From: Paraburkholderia xenovorans LB400
GTDB taxonomy: Bacteria > Pseudomonadota > Gammaproteobacteria > Burkholderiales > Burkholderiaceae
Direction of reading: 5' to 3'
Assembly (NCBI RefSeq): GCF_000013645.1
Contig: NC_007952.1
Span: 2,542,001 to 2,606,000, forward strand
DNA length: 64,000 nt
Shown: in pieces, positions 1-8,315 of the stretch
Position numbering within the stretch: the first letter of the stretch is position 1
Layout: every line of letters starts with the position of its first letter
The notes under the pieces: generated by a model
The model's database searches: none
The model's input: only the letters and a program-made list of their open reading frames with translations
Told to the model about the DNA's origin: nothing
Translations under genes and position numbers: made by a program

Positions 1-353
1 TAGTACAGCACGGAGATCAGCGCGGTAACGAAGATGATGGCCGGCAGCACGCGCACGGCGAACACGAAACCGCCGTCGCCGAAAACCTGGAACATCTTCG
101 CCTGCACGAGGCCGCCGAACAGGAACTCGATGCCCGCATTGCCGTAGCCGAGTACATGATTCACACCGGAGGCCGCGCCCGAAAGAATCGACTTGCCGAC
201 CGGGACGAAAAGAATGAACGCGCCGATACCGATCTGTGCCAGTAATGCGCTAATTACAGTCCGTAAGCGGATCGCACGCCGGTTGGTCGAAAAGATGAAA
301 GCGATAAGCAGAAGTACGGCAATACCGAGAATGTTTCGAGCGATCAGTGCCAT
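1..353 (-). CDS. nupC: NupC-type concentrative nucleoside permease, N-terminal part
   Basis: Partial gene whose 3' part runs off the left edge; about 117 codons are visible from an ATG at 353. The translation opens with a hydrophobic helix, then a basic FSTNRRAIRLRTV segment, a second helix, the stretch GAASGVNHVLGYGNAGIEFL, and a third helix containing RVLPAIIFVTALISVLYY. This order and the G-N-x-G-x-x-F-L-F-G and LP-x-I-I-F-x-x-A-L-I-S-V-L-Y blocks match the N-terminus of CNT-family proton/nucleoside symporters such as E. coli NupC. It would sit in the inner membrane and import nucleosides. Nothing in the neighbouring genes adds context. Confidence 0.85.
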   Translation of the reverse strand, partial: MALIARNILGIAVLLLIAFIFSTNRRAIRLRTVISALLAQIGIGAFILFVPVGKSILSGAASGVNHVLGYGNAGIEFLFGGLVQAKMFQVFGDGGFVFAVRVLPAIIFVTALISVLY

Positions 354-546
354 GTCTCTTCGTGTTCTTGTGAAAGTGGCAATGATGCTAAACGAAACTC
401 GTACTGGAGGAAAAACTTTAAATAGAGGCGCACGCACCATTGCCGAAGATTCAGTCAGGATTGATGCGCCGCGCATTTGAACAATAGCGACGGGGTGTGT
501 CGAGGTATTTCGCACGCCGATGCACTCCGCCGCGATCGATTCAGAA

Positions 547-1734
547 TCAGAGCATTTCCAACGCCAGCGCAATTCCCTGCCCGCCGCCGATGCACAGCGT
601 AACAATGCCGCGTTTGAGACCGTCGCGCCGCATGGAATGGAGCAGGCGCGTGGTCAACACGGCACCGGTCGCGCCAATGGGATGGCCATGTGCAATCGCG
701 CCGCCTTGCACGTTGATCAATTCGTCCGCAATGCCGAGTCTGCGCGCGACCGCGATCGGCACGGCGGCAAACGCTTCATTGATCTCGAAGCGCTCGACAT
801 CGTGCAATTGCCAACCCGCTCGCGCCAACGCCATCTCTACGGCCGGCACGGGACCGAGGCCGAACATGCCGGGTTCGACCGCGGCGACGCCGTACGCCAC
901 GAGCCGCGCGAACGGCTCGATGCCGTGTGCTTCCGCGAAACCGCGCCCGGCCACCAGCATCGCGGCCGCGCCGCTGTTCAATCCGGGCGCGTTGCCCGCG
1001 GTAATCGTGCCATCCGGGCGAAATGCCGGACGCAGTTTCGCCAGCGTTTCCACCGTGGTGTCGGGCCGCGGCTGTTCATCGCGCGTGAAGTGCTGCGGGC
1101 CTTTGCGTCCCGCGGTTTCCACGGCGACCAGTTCGGCGTCGAAATCGCCGCGCGCCTGTGCCTCGCTGAATCGCTGTTGCGAACGCGCCGCCCAGCGGTC
1201 CTGTGCTTCACGCGTGATGTCGAATTGCGCGACGAGGTCTTCGGTGTGCCAGCCGGAGTGCTCGCCCGAAAACGCGTCGTTCAGACCGTCGCGCAGCAGG
1301 CTGTCGTGGATTTGCGCGTTACCCATGCGGTAGCCCCAACGGCCGCCGTCGAGCAGATACGGGGCGCGGTCCATGTTCTCCATGCCGCCTGCGACTGCCA
1401 CATCGCCGAGACCGAGCAGGATCTCCTGCGCCGCCGACGCGATGGCCTGAGCCCCCGAGCCGCACACGCGATTGACGGTCAACGCCGGCACGCTCACCGG
1501 CACGCCGCCGCCGATCGACGCCTGGCGCGCCGGATTCATCCTGTTGCCGGCCTGAATCACGTTGCCCATCACGACCGAGCCCAGCGCGGCCGCGTCGAGC
1601 CCACTGCGACGCAATGTCTCACGCACGGCGATCGCGCCGAGTTCGGTGGCGGGCACCTCTTTCAGCGATCCGCCGAATGCGCCGATCGGCGTTCTCACCG
1701 GATTGCAGATCACTACTTCTCGCTGATTCGTCAT
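547..1734 (-). CDS. Acetyl-CoA acetyltransferase (thiolase)
   Basis: A 395-residue protein of normal thiolase length. The nucleophilic cysteine is C91 in NRVCGSG, the catalytic histidine is H351 in GHPIGATG, and the second cysteine C381 is in CIGGGQG. These are the three hallmark motifs of the family, so the enzyme should be active, either condensing two acetyl-CoA or cleaving 3-ketoacyl-CoA in the cytoplasm. Substrate chain length cannot be read from the sequence. The start has a GGAGAG ribosome site about 6 bases upstream. It lies 46 bp downstream of the drug-efflux outer membrane gene on the same strand, so read-through is possible, but no functional link is evident. Confidence 0.92.
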   Translation of the reverse strand: MTNQREVVICNPVRTPIGAFGGSLKEVPATELGAIAVRETLRRSGLDAAALGSVVMGNVIQAGNRMNPARQASIGGGVPVSVPALTVNRVCGSGAQAIASAAQEILLGLGDVAVAGGMENMDRAPYLLDGGRWGYRMGNAQIHDSLLRDGLNDAFSGEHSGWHTEDLVAQFDITREAQDRWAARSQQRFSEAQARGDFDAELVAVETAGRKGPQHFTRDEQPRPDTTVETLAKLRPAFRPDGTITAGNAPGLNSGAAAMLVAGRGFAEAHGIEPFARLVAYGVAAVEPGMFGLGPVPAVEMALARAGWQLHDVERFEINEAFAAVPIAVARRLGIADELINVQGGAIAHGHPIGATGAVLTTRLLHSMRRDGLKRGIVTLCIGGGQGIALALEML

Positions 1735-1780
1735 CGTTTCTCTCCAGTTGGATCAACAACTCACTGGCCACACGCTTGCA

Positions 1781-3214
1781 TCAGTTGTTCGCCGATACCG
1801 CCGTGACCGCGTCAGGTACATCCCAGCCGCCGCCGAGCGAGCGGTACAAAGCGACCGCCGACAACGCGTGCTCGCGTTTGGCCTGGTTCAACGACTCGGC
1901 GTCGCGCAGATAGGCTTCCTGCGCCGCGAGCACGTCCAGGAAACTCGACGCGCCGCCCTTGTACAGTTCCGTCGACAGACGCAGTGCGTGGTCCGACGCA
2001 TCGAGCGCGCCGCCAAGCCGTTGGACCTGCACTGCGCCGCTCACCAGATCGCTGCGGTTGTCCTCGATTTCCTTGAGCGCTTGCAGCATGGTTTGCTGCA
2101 GACCGAGTTGCGATTCGCGCATGCGGCTTTCGCTCGCGTCGATATTCGCGGTGATGCGGCCCGCGTTGAAAATCGGACTCGTTGCGTTCAGGGCGGCGCT
2201 AAAGAGGTTGTCGGTCAGTGTCGGCAAGCCGAGGTAGGACGAGGCCAGCAAACCATCGGCGAGATTGAGCCTGAATTGCGGATAGCGCTGCGCTTTCGAC
2301 ACGCCGACTTCCGCCGCGCGCTGTTCGACCGTTGCGTATGCGGTGCGTACGTCGGGGCGCTGGAGGAGCGCTTGCGAAGGCAGCATCTGCGGAACGCTTT
2401 GCGCGGGCACCGGAATATCGCGTGCATGGGCAAGCAGCAAACTGTCCACGCTTTCCGGCGTGCGCCCCGAATACACCGCGATCAGACTCAACTGATGCTG
2501 CACCGCCGATTGCACACGCGGAATCTGCGCCTGCAAATCCTCCAGCTGGTTCTGCGCGCGGGCAACGTCCAGTTGCGTCGACAGCCCGTAATGCAGACGC
2601 GCCTGCGTGAGCTTCAACGCGCGTGCGCGAATCTGCTCGTTGTCGTTCAGAATCTGCAATTGCGATTGAGCCCAGCGCAGATCGATGTACGCCGCAGCGG
2701 TATTCGCCGCGAGCGCGAGGCGCACCTGATTCAAAGCCGCCTGACGTCCCGATACCTGCGCCTGCGCCGCGAGCACCGCAAGACGCTCGCCGCCGAACAC
2801 GTCGGGCGTCCAGCTGGCCGTTACGCCGAAGCCGGCCTGACGCACATAACCGAGCGGCGGCGGCGCGTTCTGGCGCGAGTCGGACGCGCTCGCGCTCGCG
2901 TTCAGCTCGGGCAGCAGGGCCGCGCGGTTTTGCGTCGCCAGATCCTGCGCCTGCTTGACGCGTTCCACGGCCGCCTGCACGTCGAGATTGCCGGTCAACA
3001 CGGATTCGACCAGTTGATGCATGACGGGGTCGCCGAATTGCGCCCACCACGCATCCGCGCTCACGCTGTCTTGCGGCGCATCGACATTCCACGCAGCGGG
3101 CGCGACGGTCTTCACCGTCTGCGGCAAATCCGCATGCGTTGCAGGCTGCACCGCGCACGCCGCGAGCGTCAGCAGGGCGGCGCTCGCCAGTACTTTGAGA
3201 AGGATCGGTTTCAT
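1781..3214 (-). CDS. Outer membrane efflux lipoprotein, NodT/OprM type
   Basis: A 477-residue outer membrane factor that would form the TolC-like exit duct of the EmrAB exporter encoded upstream. The N-terminus is a lipoprotein signal ending in the lipobox LAAC, and the body carries the paired long helical repeats of the family (for example ELNASASASDSRQN and the repeat beginning QALLQRPDVRTAYATVEQRAAEVGVSKAQRYPQ). The ATG at 3214 was chosen because GAGGA stands 7-8 bases upstream and the signal peptide starts there; a longer frame from 3235 would overlap the end of emrB. It is the last gene of the emrA-emrB-OMF operon. Confidence 0.92.
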   Translation of the reverse strand: MKPILLKVLASAALLTLAACAVQPATHADLPQTVKTVAPAAWNVDAPQDSVSADAWWAQFGDPVMHQLVESVLTGNLDVQAAVERVKQAQDLATQNRAALLPELNASASASDSRQNAPPPLGYVRQAGFGVTASWTPDVFGGERLAVLAAQAQVSGRQAALNQVRLALAANTAAAYIDLRWAQSQLQILNDNEQIRARALKLTQARLHYGLSTQLDVARAQNQLEDLQAQIPRVQSAVQHQLSLIAVYSGRTPESVDSLLLAHARDIPVPAQSVPQMLPSQALLQRPDVRTAYATVEQRAAEVGVSKAQRYPQFRLNLADGLLASSYLGLPTLTDNLFSAALNATSPIFNAGRITANIDASESRMRESQLGLQQTMLQALKEIEDNRSDLVSGAVQVQRLGGALDASDHALRLSTELYKGGASSFLDVLAAQEAYLRDAESLNQAKREHALSAVALYRSLGGGWDVPDAVTAVSANN

Positions 3215-3224
3215 GGGGAAATCC

Positions 3225-4796
3225 TCAATGGGCATCGGGTGGCGGAGCGTTGTTGCCGAACGGCCGCGAGAACAGCACGCTCAGCAGGCCGACCACGAAA
3301 CACAGCGACAGGGCGAAGAAGGTGTCGGAGAACGTGAGCACGAGTGCTTCGCGCATCAGCAGCGCGTGCAGTTCGCCGAGTCCGGCGTTTGCCGCGTTCA
3401 GCACGTTGCCGCCCACGGCCGCGAAATGCGCACCCTGTTGCTGCAAGATCGACTCGACCACCGGGCGGCCTACGTTCAGATGTTCGTCGAGCCGCTCGTA
3501 GTGCAGGTTCAGGCGGTCGTTGAGCATGGTGCTGCTCACCGCGATACCGATCGCGCCGCCGAGGTTGCGCATCAGATTGAACAGGCCGCTCGCGGAACGA
3601 AGCCTCGACATCGGCAATGAACCGAGCGCCATCGTGACAATGGGTGGAATGCAGAACTGCTGGCCGATACCGCGCAACGCCTGCGGGATCAGCAACTCCT
3701 GCCAGCCCCATTGATTGGTCAGCGGCACGTACAGATAACAGCCCATGCCGAACAGCACCAGGCCGAACACCAGCAGCAGCCGCATATCGACAAAGCGCGC
3801 GACCACCGAATACGCCACCATCGCGGCCAACTGAAAACAGCCGACCGACAGCAACGCCACGCCGATCTGCAACGAATCGAAGCCACGTACACGCGATAAA
3901 AACACGGGCGTCAGGAACACCGCGCAAAAAATGCCGATCCCGGTGATGAACGACAGCAGGCTGCCAATGCCAAAATTGCGGATCGCCAGCGCGCGCAAGT
4001 CGACGATCGGCTCTTTCGCAGTGAACGCATGCACGATGAACAGAAAGCCGCAGATCGCCGCTATCCACGTGCACGTCACGATCACGTCGTCGCCGAACCA
4101 GTTCTTGCGCGGCCCTTCCTCCAGCACGTATTCGAGGCAACCGAGAAAACCGGACATCAGCAGGATGCCGAGGTAATCGCCTTTCTTCAGCAGCGACAGG
4201 TCGACCTTGTCGAAGTGCACGTACTTCGGCACCATCAGCGTGACGACGACGCCGGGCACCAGGTTCAGATAGAACAGCCAGTGCCACGACCATTGCGACG
4301 TGATCCAGCCGCCGATCACCGGACCAACGGTCGGCGCAAGCGTAGCGAGCGCGCTGATGGTGGTGGAGGCGATCAGGCGCTGCTTGCCGGGAAACAGCAC
4401 GAATGCCGTGGTAAACACCGTCGGGATCATCGCGGCGCCGAGCGCGCCCTGCAAACCGCGGAACAGGATCATCGAGTTGATGTCCCACGCGAGACCGCAC
4501 AACATGCTGGTGAGCGTGAAGCCGAGGGCGGAAAACGCGAACACCCAGCGCGTCGAGAACACGCGGGTAAGCCAGCCGGACATCGGAATCACCAGAATCT
4601 CAGCGATCAGATACGAGGTCTGCACCCACGAGAGTTCGTCCTGGCTCGCGGACAGGCCGCCGCCAATATCCTTGAGTGACGACGCAACGATCTGGATATC
4701 GAGCGTCGCCATGAAAAAACCGATGCACATCAACGTGAACGCCAGAACTTTGGTTCGCGTCGGCAGGTCGGCGGGGTTGGCGAGAACTTGGGTCAT
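3225..4796 (-). CDS. emrB: EmrB/QacA family (DHA2) drug:proton antiporter
   Basis: A 523-residue inner membrane transporter with about 14 transmembrane segments, the DHA2 count. Characteristic pieces are ATLDIQIVASSL in helix 1, WVQTSYLIAEILVIPMSGWL, and RGLQGALGAAMIPTVFTTAF. It should export lipophilic drugs or organic anions with the EmrA adaptor and the lipoprotein duct. The ATG at 4796 follows the emrA stop by a few bases, which fits translational coupling; an upstream extension to 4859 overlaps emrA and looks non-native. The gene order adaptor, antiporter, outer membrane factor is standard for Emr systems. Confidence 0.92.
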   Translation of the reverse strand: MTQVLANPADLPTRTKVLAFTLMCIGFFMATLDIQIVASSLKDIGGGLSASQDELSWVQTSYLIAEILVIPMSGWLTRVFSTRWVFAFSALGFTLTSMLCGLAWDINSMILFRGLQGALGAAMIPTVFTTAFVLFPGKQRLIASTTISALATLAPTVGPVIGGWITSQWSWHWLFYLNLVPGVVVTLMVPKYVHFDKVDLSLLKKGDYLGILLMSGFLGCLEYVLEEGPRKNWFGDDVIVTCTWIAAICGFLFIVHAFTAKEPIVDLRALAIRNFGIGSLLSFITGIGIFCAVFLTPVFLSRVRGFDSLQIGVALLSVGCFQLAAMVAYSVVARFVDMRLLLVFGLVLFGMGCYLYVPLTNQWGWQELLIPQALRGIGQQFCIPPIVTMALGSLPMSRLRSASGLFNLMRNLGGAIGIAVSSTMLNDRLNLHYERLDEHLNVGRPVVESILQQQGAHFAAVGGNVLNAANAGLGELHALLMREALVLTFSDTFFALSLCFVVGLLSVLFSRPFGNNAPPPDAH

Positions 4797-4803
4797 GATC
4801 GGC

Positions 4804-5931
4804 TCAACCGCGCGCCGGCGTGTTTTCGGCGTTCCGAGGGGCGTCCCCCTGCGGGGCATCCAGATGTACCTTCACCGTGGCGGAGAGACCGGGACGCAAC
4901 ACGCCTTGCATGTCCTTCGGCACGTCGAGGCGCACGCGCACCGGCACGCGCTGCACGATCTTCGTGAAGTTACCGGTGGCGTTCTCGGCGGGCAGCACGC
5001 TGAAGGTCGCTCCCGTGGCCGGCGCCAGGCTTTCCACGATTCCGTGAATGCGCCTGCTCGACGCATCGAGATCGACGTCGACACTGTCGCCGACGCGCAT
5101 CTTCTTCAACTGGTCCTCCTTGAAGTTGGCGTCGATCCACAATCCACTCGAAGGCACCACCGTCAGCAGCGATACACCCGTGTTCGCCAGCAGGCCGACT
5201 CGCGCGGTGCGATTGCCGACATAGCCGTCGATCGGCGAGCGGATCGTGGTGTACTCCACGTTCAGGGCCGCCACGCGCTGGGCAGCTTGCGCGGTGGCAA
5301 TGCGCGCCTCGGCGTCGCCGATCTGCGCGTCGAGCACGGCGATCTGGCGTTGCGCGGCCACCAGCGCCGCATTGCTGCGATCGACCGCGGCATGCGCTTT
5401 CGTCAGATCGGCGTCCGCGCGTTCGACCACCTGATTCGATACCGCTTCGTCCTTCACCAGTTCACGGTAGCGCGTCTGGTCCGCGGCGCTGCGCGTCAAT
5501 TCGGCGCCGGACGCACGGACTTCCGCGGCCTGCTCGTTGATCGTGGCGAGTTGCAGGGATTTCTTCGCCTGCAATTCGATCACCGCCGCTTGCGCGCTCT
5601 GCACTTCCGCCGTGGCCTGCGCGAGCCGCGCGTCGTAGTCGCGCGCATCGAGCCGGATCAGCACCTGGTTTGCGTGGACGAACTGGTTGTCCCGCACCAG
5701 CACGTCCGTGACAAAGCCGTTCACCTTCGGCGCCATCACGGTGACATCGCCGCCCACGTAGGCATCGTCCGTCGTTTCGACAAAGCGGCCGACGAAGAAC
5801 CAGTACGACGCCGCCAGCGCCAGCACGACGAGGACCGTGATGACCGCGAGCAGCATCCACGGAATACGCCGTGCCGGTTTGGCGGTCTGCGCCGCGCTCG
5901 GCGGGGCGATAGTCGATGGAGTAGTGGACAT
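4804..5931 (-). CDS. emrA: EmrA/HlyD membrane fusion protein
   Basis: A 375-residue periplasmic adaptor with an N-terminal anchor helix (PWMLLAVITVLVVLALAASYWFF, residues about 24-46). Then come the ETTDDAYVGGDVTVMAPKVNG lead-in typical of EmrA, a biotinyl-lipoyl-like lobe, a long coiled-coil hairpin rich in A, Q and E, and the closing IRSPIDGYVGNRTARVG motif. It would link EmrB to the outer membrane duct. No strong ribosome site is seen. Instead a 12-bp MarR-operator-like word lies at 5943-5954, only 12 bases upstream of the start, so a bound repressor would block initiation. Confidence 0.92.
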   Translation of the reverse strand: MSTTPSTIAPPSAAQTAKPARRIPWMLLAVITVLVVLALAASYWFFVGRFVETTDDAYVGGDVTVMAPKVNGFVTDVLVRDNQFVHANQVLIRLDARDYDARLAQATAEVQSAQAAVIELQAKKSLQLATINEQAAEVRASGAELTRSAADQTRYRELVKDEAVSNQVVERADADLTKAHAAVDRSNAALVAAQRQIAVLDAQIGDAEARIATAQAAQRVAALNVEYTTIRSPIDGYVGNRTARVGLLANTGVSLLTVVPSSGLWIDANFKEDQLKKMRVGDSVDVDLDASSRRIHGIVESLAPATGATFSVLPAENATGNFTKIVQRVPVRVRLDVPKDMQGVLRPGLSATVKVHLDAPQGDAPRNAENTPARG

Positions 5932-5942
5932 GTTGTCGGTAT

Positions 5943-5954
5943 GTGCGTATGCAC
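5943..5954. promoter_or_regulatory. Putative MarR operator in front of emrA
   Basis: The word GTGCGTATGCAC with palindromic outer arms (GTGC...GCAC), 12 bases upstream of the emrA start. The same 12-mer occurs upstream of both marR genes (6461-6472, and in reverse at 6959-6970). Three identical copies placed only in front of an exporter and two MarR genes make it a credible common operator. The binding protein is inferred. Confidence 0.7.
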
Positions 5955-6022
5955 TCGTTACGTTGAAAAAAATGGCGCGTCGAATGCGCCGGCCATCCGT
6001 TGCCGCACTCGCGGCGTCGGAC

Positions 6023-6439
6023 TCAATCCCGTGTCATTGCAAACAGTTCGCTACGCAGTGCGGCCGCGCGCCGCTCGCCGAAACGGTGCTCGAATTCGGC
6101 TTGCGCGGCATACCAGTGTTCGCGGCCTGCCTTCAGCCGTTCTTCACCTGCGGCGGTGAGCGCGATCGTCAGCGCCCGTGCGTCGGCGCCGAGTGCCTCG
6201 CTCGACACCAGTCCATTGCGGCGCAATGGCTGGATCGTGCGGACCAGGGTGGTGCGTTCCATGCGCATGGCCTCGGCCATCTGCTTCATTGTCATGGGAC
6301 CGGTGCGTTTGAGCCGCCCCAGCAGCGAAAACTGCGTAATGGTCAGCCCAACGTTGCCCAGATGCCGGTCGTAAATCTGCGAGACATAACGCGCGGCCTG
6401 GCGGATGGCAAAACAGTCGTCGTCGATCAGCCCTTCCAT
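6023..6439 (-). CDS. MarR family repressor, first of a pair
   Basis: A 138-residue winged-helix regulator. Residues about 20-100 carry the MarR core, with GLTITQFSLLGRL before the recognition region and MERTTLVRTIQPLRRNGLV as recognition helix and wing. The ATG at 6439 has AGGAAG 8 bases upstream; a longer frame to 6610 has no family similarity. It lies directly behind emrA in the opposite reading order (its product would be made first), with an operator-like 12-mer 22 bases ahead of its start, so autoregulation and repression of emrAB are likely. The effector is unknown. Confidence 0.88.
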   Translation of the reverse strand: MEGLIDDDCFAIRQAARYVSQIYDRHLGNVGLTITQFSLLGRLKRTGPMTMKQMAEAMRMERTTLVRTIQPLRRNGLVSSEALGADARALTIALTAAGEERLKAGREHWYAAQAEFEHRFGERRAAALRSELFAMTRD

Positions 6440-6460
6440 TGCTGCACTTCCTGTGAGTGA

Positions 6461-6472
6461 GTGCGTATGCAC
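6461..6472. promoter_or_regulatory. Putative MarR operator upstream of the first marR
   Basis: GTGCGTATGCAC followed by ATA, 22 bases upstream of the ATG at 6439. It is identical to the word in front of emrA, and its complement lies in front of the second marR. The extended consensus with flanks is close to TATGTGCRTAYGCACATA. Confidence 0.7.
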
Positions 6473-6519
6473 ATAAACAGACGCACGAATGCCCGAGTGA
6501 ACGAGCGCGGACGCCTCAA

Positions 6520-6942
6520 CTAGCCGGTGATGCTGAACAGCTCGGCGCGCAGCGTTTTGGCGCGTGCATGGCCGAACTTCTTTTCGAACTCGTCCTGCGC
6601 GGCACGCCACGCAATCGCGGCCTGGTCGAAGGTTGCTTCGCCCTTCTCCGTCAGGCTGAACAGCAACGTGCGGCCGTCATGCTCCGCGGATTCCGCCACC
6701 ACCAGACCGTCGCGCTGCAAAGGCTTCATGGCGCGGACCAGCGTGGTGCGTTCCATCACCATCGCATCCGCCAGATCCACCATAGGCAGGTTCGGCGTGC
6801 GCGCGAGCTTGGCGAGAATCGTGAACTGTGCGGCCGTCAACCCGACGGCGCCGAGATGGCGCTCGTAGATTTGCGTGACGTGCCGCGCCGCCTGACGCAG
6901 CGCGAAACAGTTGCATTCGTCGTAAGAGAGAGGACGGTTCAT
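6520..6942 (-). CDS. MarR family repressor, second of a pair
   Basis: A 140-residue paralogue of the neighbouring MarR protein. Both share CFALRQAARHVTQIYERHLG-type dimer helices and an MERTTLVRAMKPLQRDGLV recognition helix, and both end in LRxELFxxT. The ATG at 6942 starts MNRPLSYDE; a 12-residue upstream extension would run through the operator and is unlikely. Because the pair share a likely operator they may form heterodimers or compete for the same sites, and may sense different ligands. The TolC-like gene lies just upstream on the same strand. Confidence 0.88.
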   Translation of the reverse strand: MNRPLSYDECNCFALRQAARHVTQIYERHLGAVGLTAAQFTILAKLARTPNLPMVDLADAMVMERTTLVRAMKPLQRDGLVVAESAEHDGRTLLFSLTEKGEATFDQAAIAWRAAQDEFEKKFGHARAKTLRAELFSITG

Positions 6943-6958
6943 AAAACGCAGTCTATAT

Positions 6959-6970
6959 GTGCATACGCAC
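6959..6970. promoter_or_regulatory. Putative MarR operator upstream of the second marR
   Basis: GTGCATACGCAC, the exact reverse complement of the words at 5943-5954 and 6461-6472, 17 bases upstream of the ATG at 6942 and flanked by TATAT. Third copy of the shared element. Confidence 0.7.
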
Positions 6971-7010
6971 AGAGTCAAGTTTCGCCGGTTTGAACACTCT
7001 GTTGCGTAAT

Positions 7011-8315
7011 TCAGTGCACCAGCATGTCGTTGATCTGGACCACGTCGGTGATGCTCAGGGCGGCCGTGTCGCCTTTGAGTTGCATCAGTGCGACGATGGC
7101 GTCGTAGCGGGCGGCCAGCAGATCGCGTTGCGAGGAATAAAGCGCATCGATCGCTCGCAGTACGTCGCTGGCCGTGCGGCTCCCTACCCGAAAGCCGATC
7201 CGGGTTGCCGCCAGCACCTCCTGCGAAGAGGCCACGAGGTGCGTGAGCAGATCGATTCGCGTGCGTCCATACTGGTAGCGGCTGTAATCGTCGCGCGCCG
7301 CGGTCTCGGCGTCGCGCGACGCGCCTGCAAGGCCTTCTTGCGCCTTGTCTTCCAGCGCGGAAGACGCCTTCACCTTGGCCTGCGTCTCACCGCCGGAGAA
7401 AACCGGGATCGAGATGGCGAGCATACCCGTTGTCGTGGTGGTGGGCCGCGAGTAGCCGGACGCCGCGCCGGCCGGGGTATAGCTTCCGGTCAGATAAACC
7501 GACGGCAGATGCGCCGACGTGGCCTTGCTCACCTCCATTTTCGCAATCTGCCAGTCCAGTTGTTTCAGTTGAACCTCAAACGCGTGATCCCTGGCCTGGC
7601 CGGCCCACGCATCGATGTCTTCGGGTTGCAGGCGCGGCATCGGCAACGAGTCAGGCAAACGCGCGAGCGTTTCGAACGGCACGCCGGTGGCTTGCTCGAA
7701 CGCCCGGCGCTTCGCACGCAGGGCATTTTCCGCATCCATCTGTTCCAGCGCGACCTTCTCACGCGCGGTCTGGGCGTCGCGCAGATCGATCAGCGTCGCT
7801 TCACCGCCCGCTTTGCCCCGATTGATCAATTGAAGTTGCTGATCCACGGCGCTCGCGTATTCGCTGACGCGCCTCAATTCGTCTTCGGCAACGAGCGCTT
7901 CGAAATACACGCGCACGGCGCGCAGAATCGCAGCCTGTTGCGCGGCATTCATTTCGACCGTGCCGCGCGCTTCGACAAAATCCGCTTGCCGGTAGTTGCT
8001 CCATTTCGTCCAGTCGAACAACGGCTGCGCGATATTGATGGTCCATCCCGACTGCCAGTAAGTCGTCTTCGGGAAGCCATCTGTCGCTATGCTGTTATAG
8101 GTGCGCCCCCAACCCGCGGAAATCTGCGGCAGCAGGCCGGCGCGCGCCTGCGGAACCGCCTGCTGTGCCGCCGCGTAGCCGGCCCGCGCTTGGGCGAAGC
8201 TGGAGTCGCGGCCGAGCGTCTGTTGCGTCACGGTGAGAAGGTCGGTCGCAAACGCGGGACTCGCAATGGCGCACAACAGACTGATCGCAACGCGCGCGAA
8301 GCGGAACTCAAACAT
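7011..8315 (-). CDS. TolC-family outer membrane channel of peptide exporter
   Basis: A 434-residue TolC-like protein with a Sec signal peptide ending near ASPAFA at residue 23, then the duplicated helix/strand repeats of the family (GLLPQISAGWGRTYN in the first half, SAHLPSVYLTGSYTPAGAA in the second). It belongs to the type I secretion (AggA/TolC) branch rather than the NodT lipoprotein branch, as there is no lipobox. GGGAG lies 8 bases before the start. The gene overlaps the C39 ABC exporter by 8 bp, so the two are translationally coupled. It should be the outer membrane exit for the small cysteine-rich peptide. Confidence 0.9.
   Translation of the reverse strand: MFEFRFARVAISLLCAIASPAFATDLLTVTQQTLGRDSSFAQARAGYAAAQQAVPQARAGLLPQISAGWGRTYNSIATDGFPKTTYWQSGWTINIAQPLFDWTKWSNYRQADFVEARGTVEMNAAQQAAILRAVRVYFEALVAEDELRRVSEYASAVDQQLQLINRGKAGGEATLIDLRDAQTAREKVALEQMDAENALRAKRRAFEQATGVPFETLARLPDSLPMPRLQPEDIDAWAGQARDHAFEVQLKQLDWQIAKMEVSKATSAHLPSVYLTGSYTPAGAASGYSRPTTTTTGMLAISIPVFSGGETQAKVKASSALEDKAQEGLAGASRDAETAARDDYSRYQYGRTRIDLLTHLVASSQEVLAATRIGFRVGSRTASDVLRAIDALYSSQRDLLAARYDAIVALMQLKGDTAALSITDVVQINDMLVH

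Noticed and set aside
520..1806. A 428-codon plus-strand frame over the thiolase.
   Set aside because: Shadow of the thiolase, whose catalytic motifs are all on the other strand.
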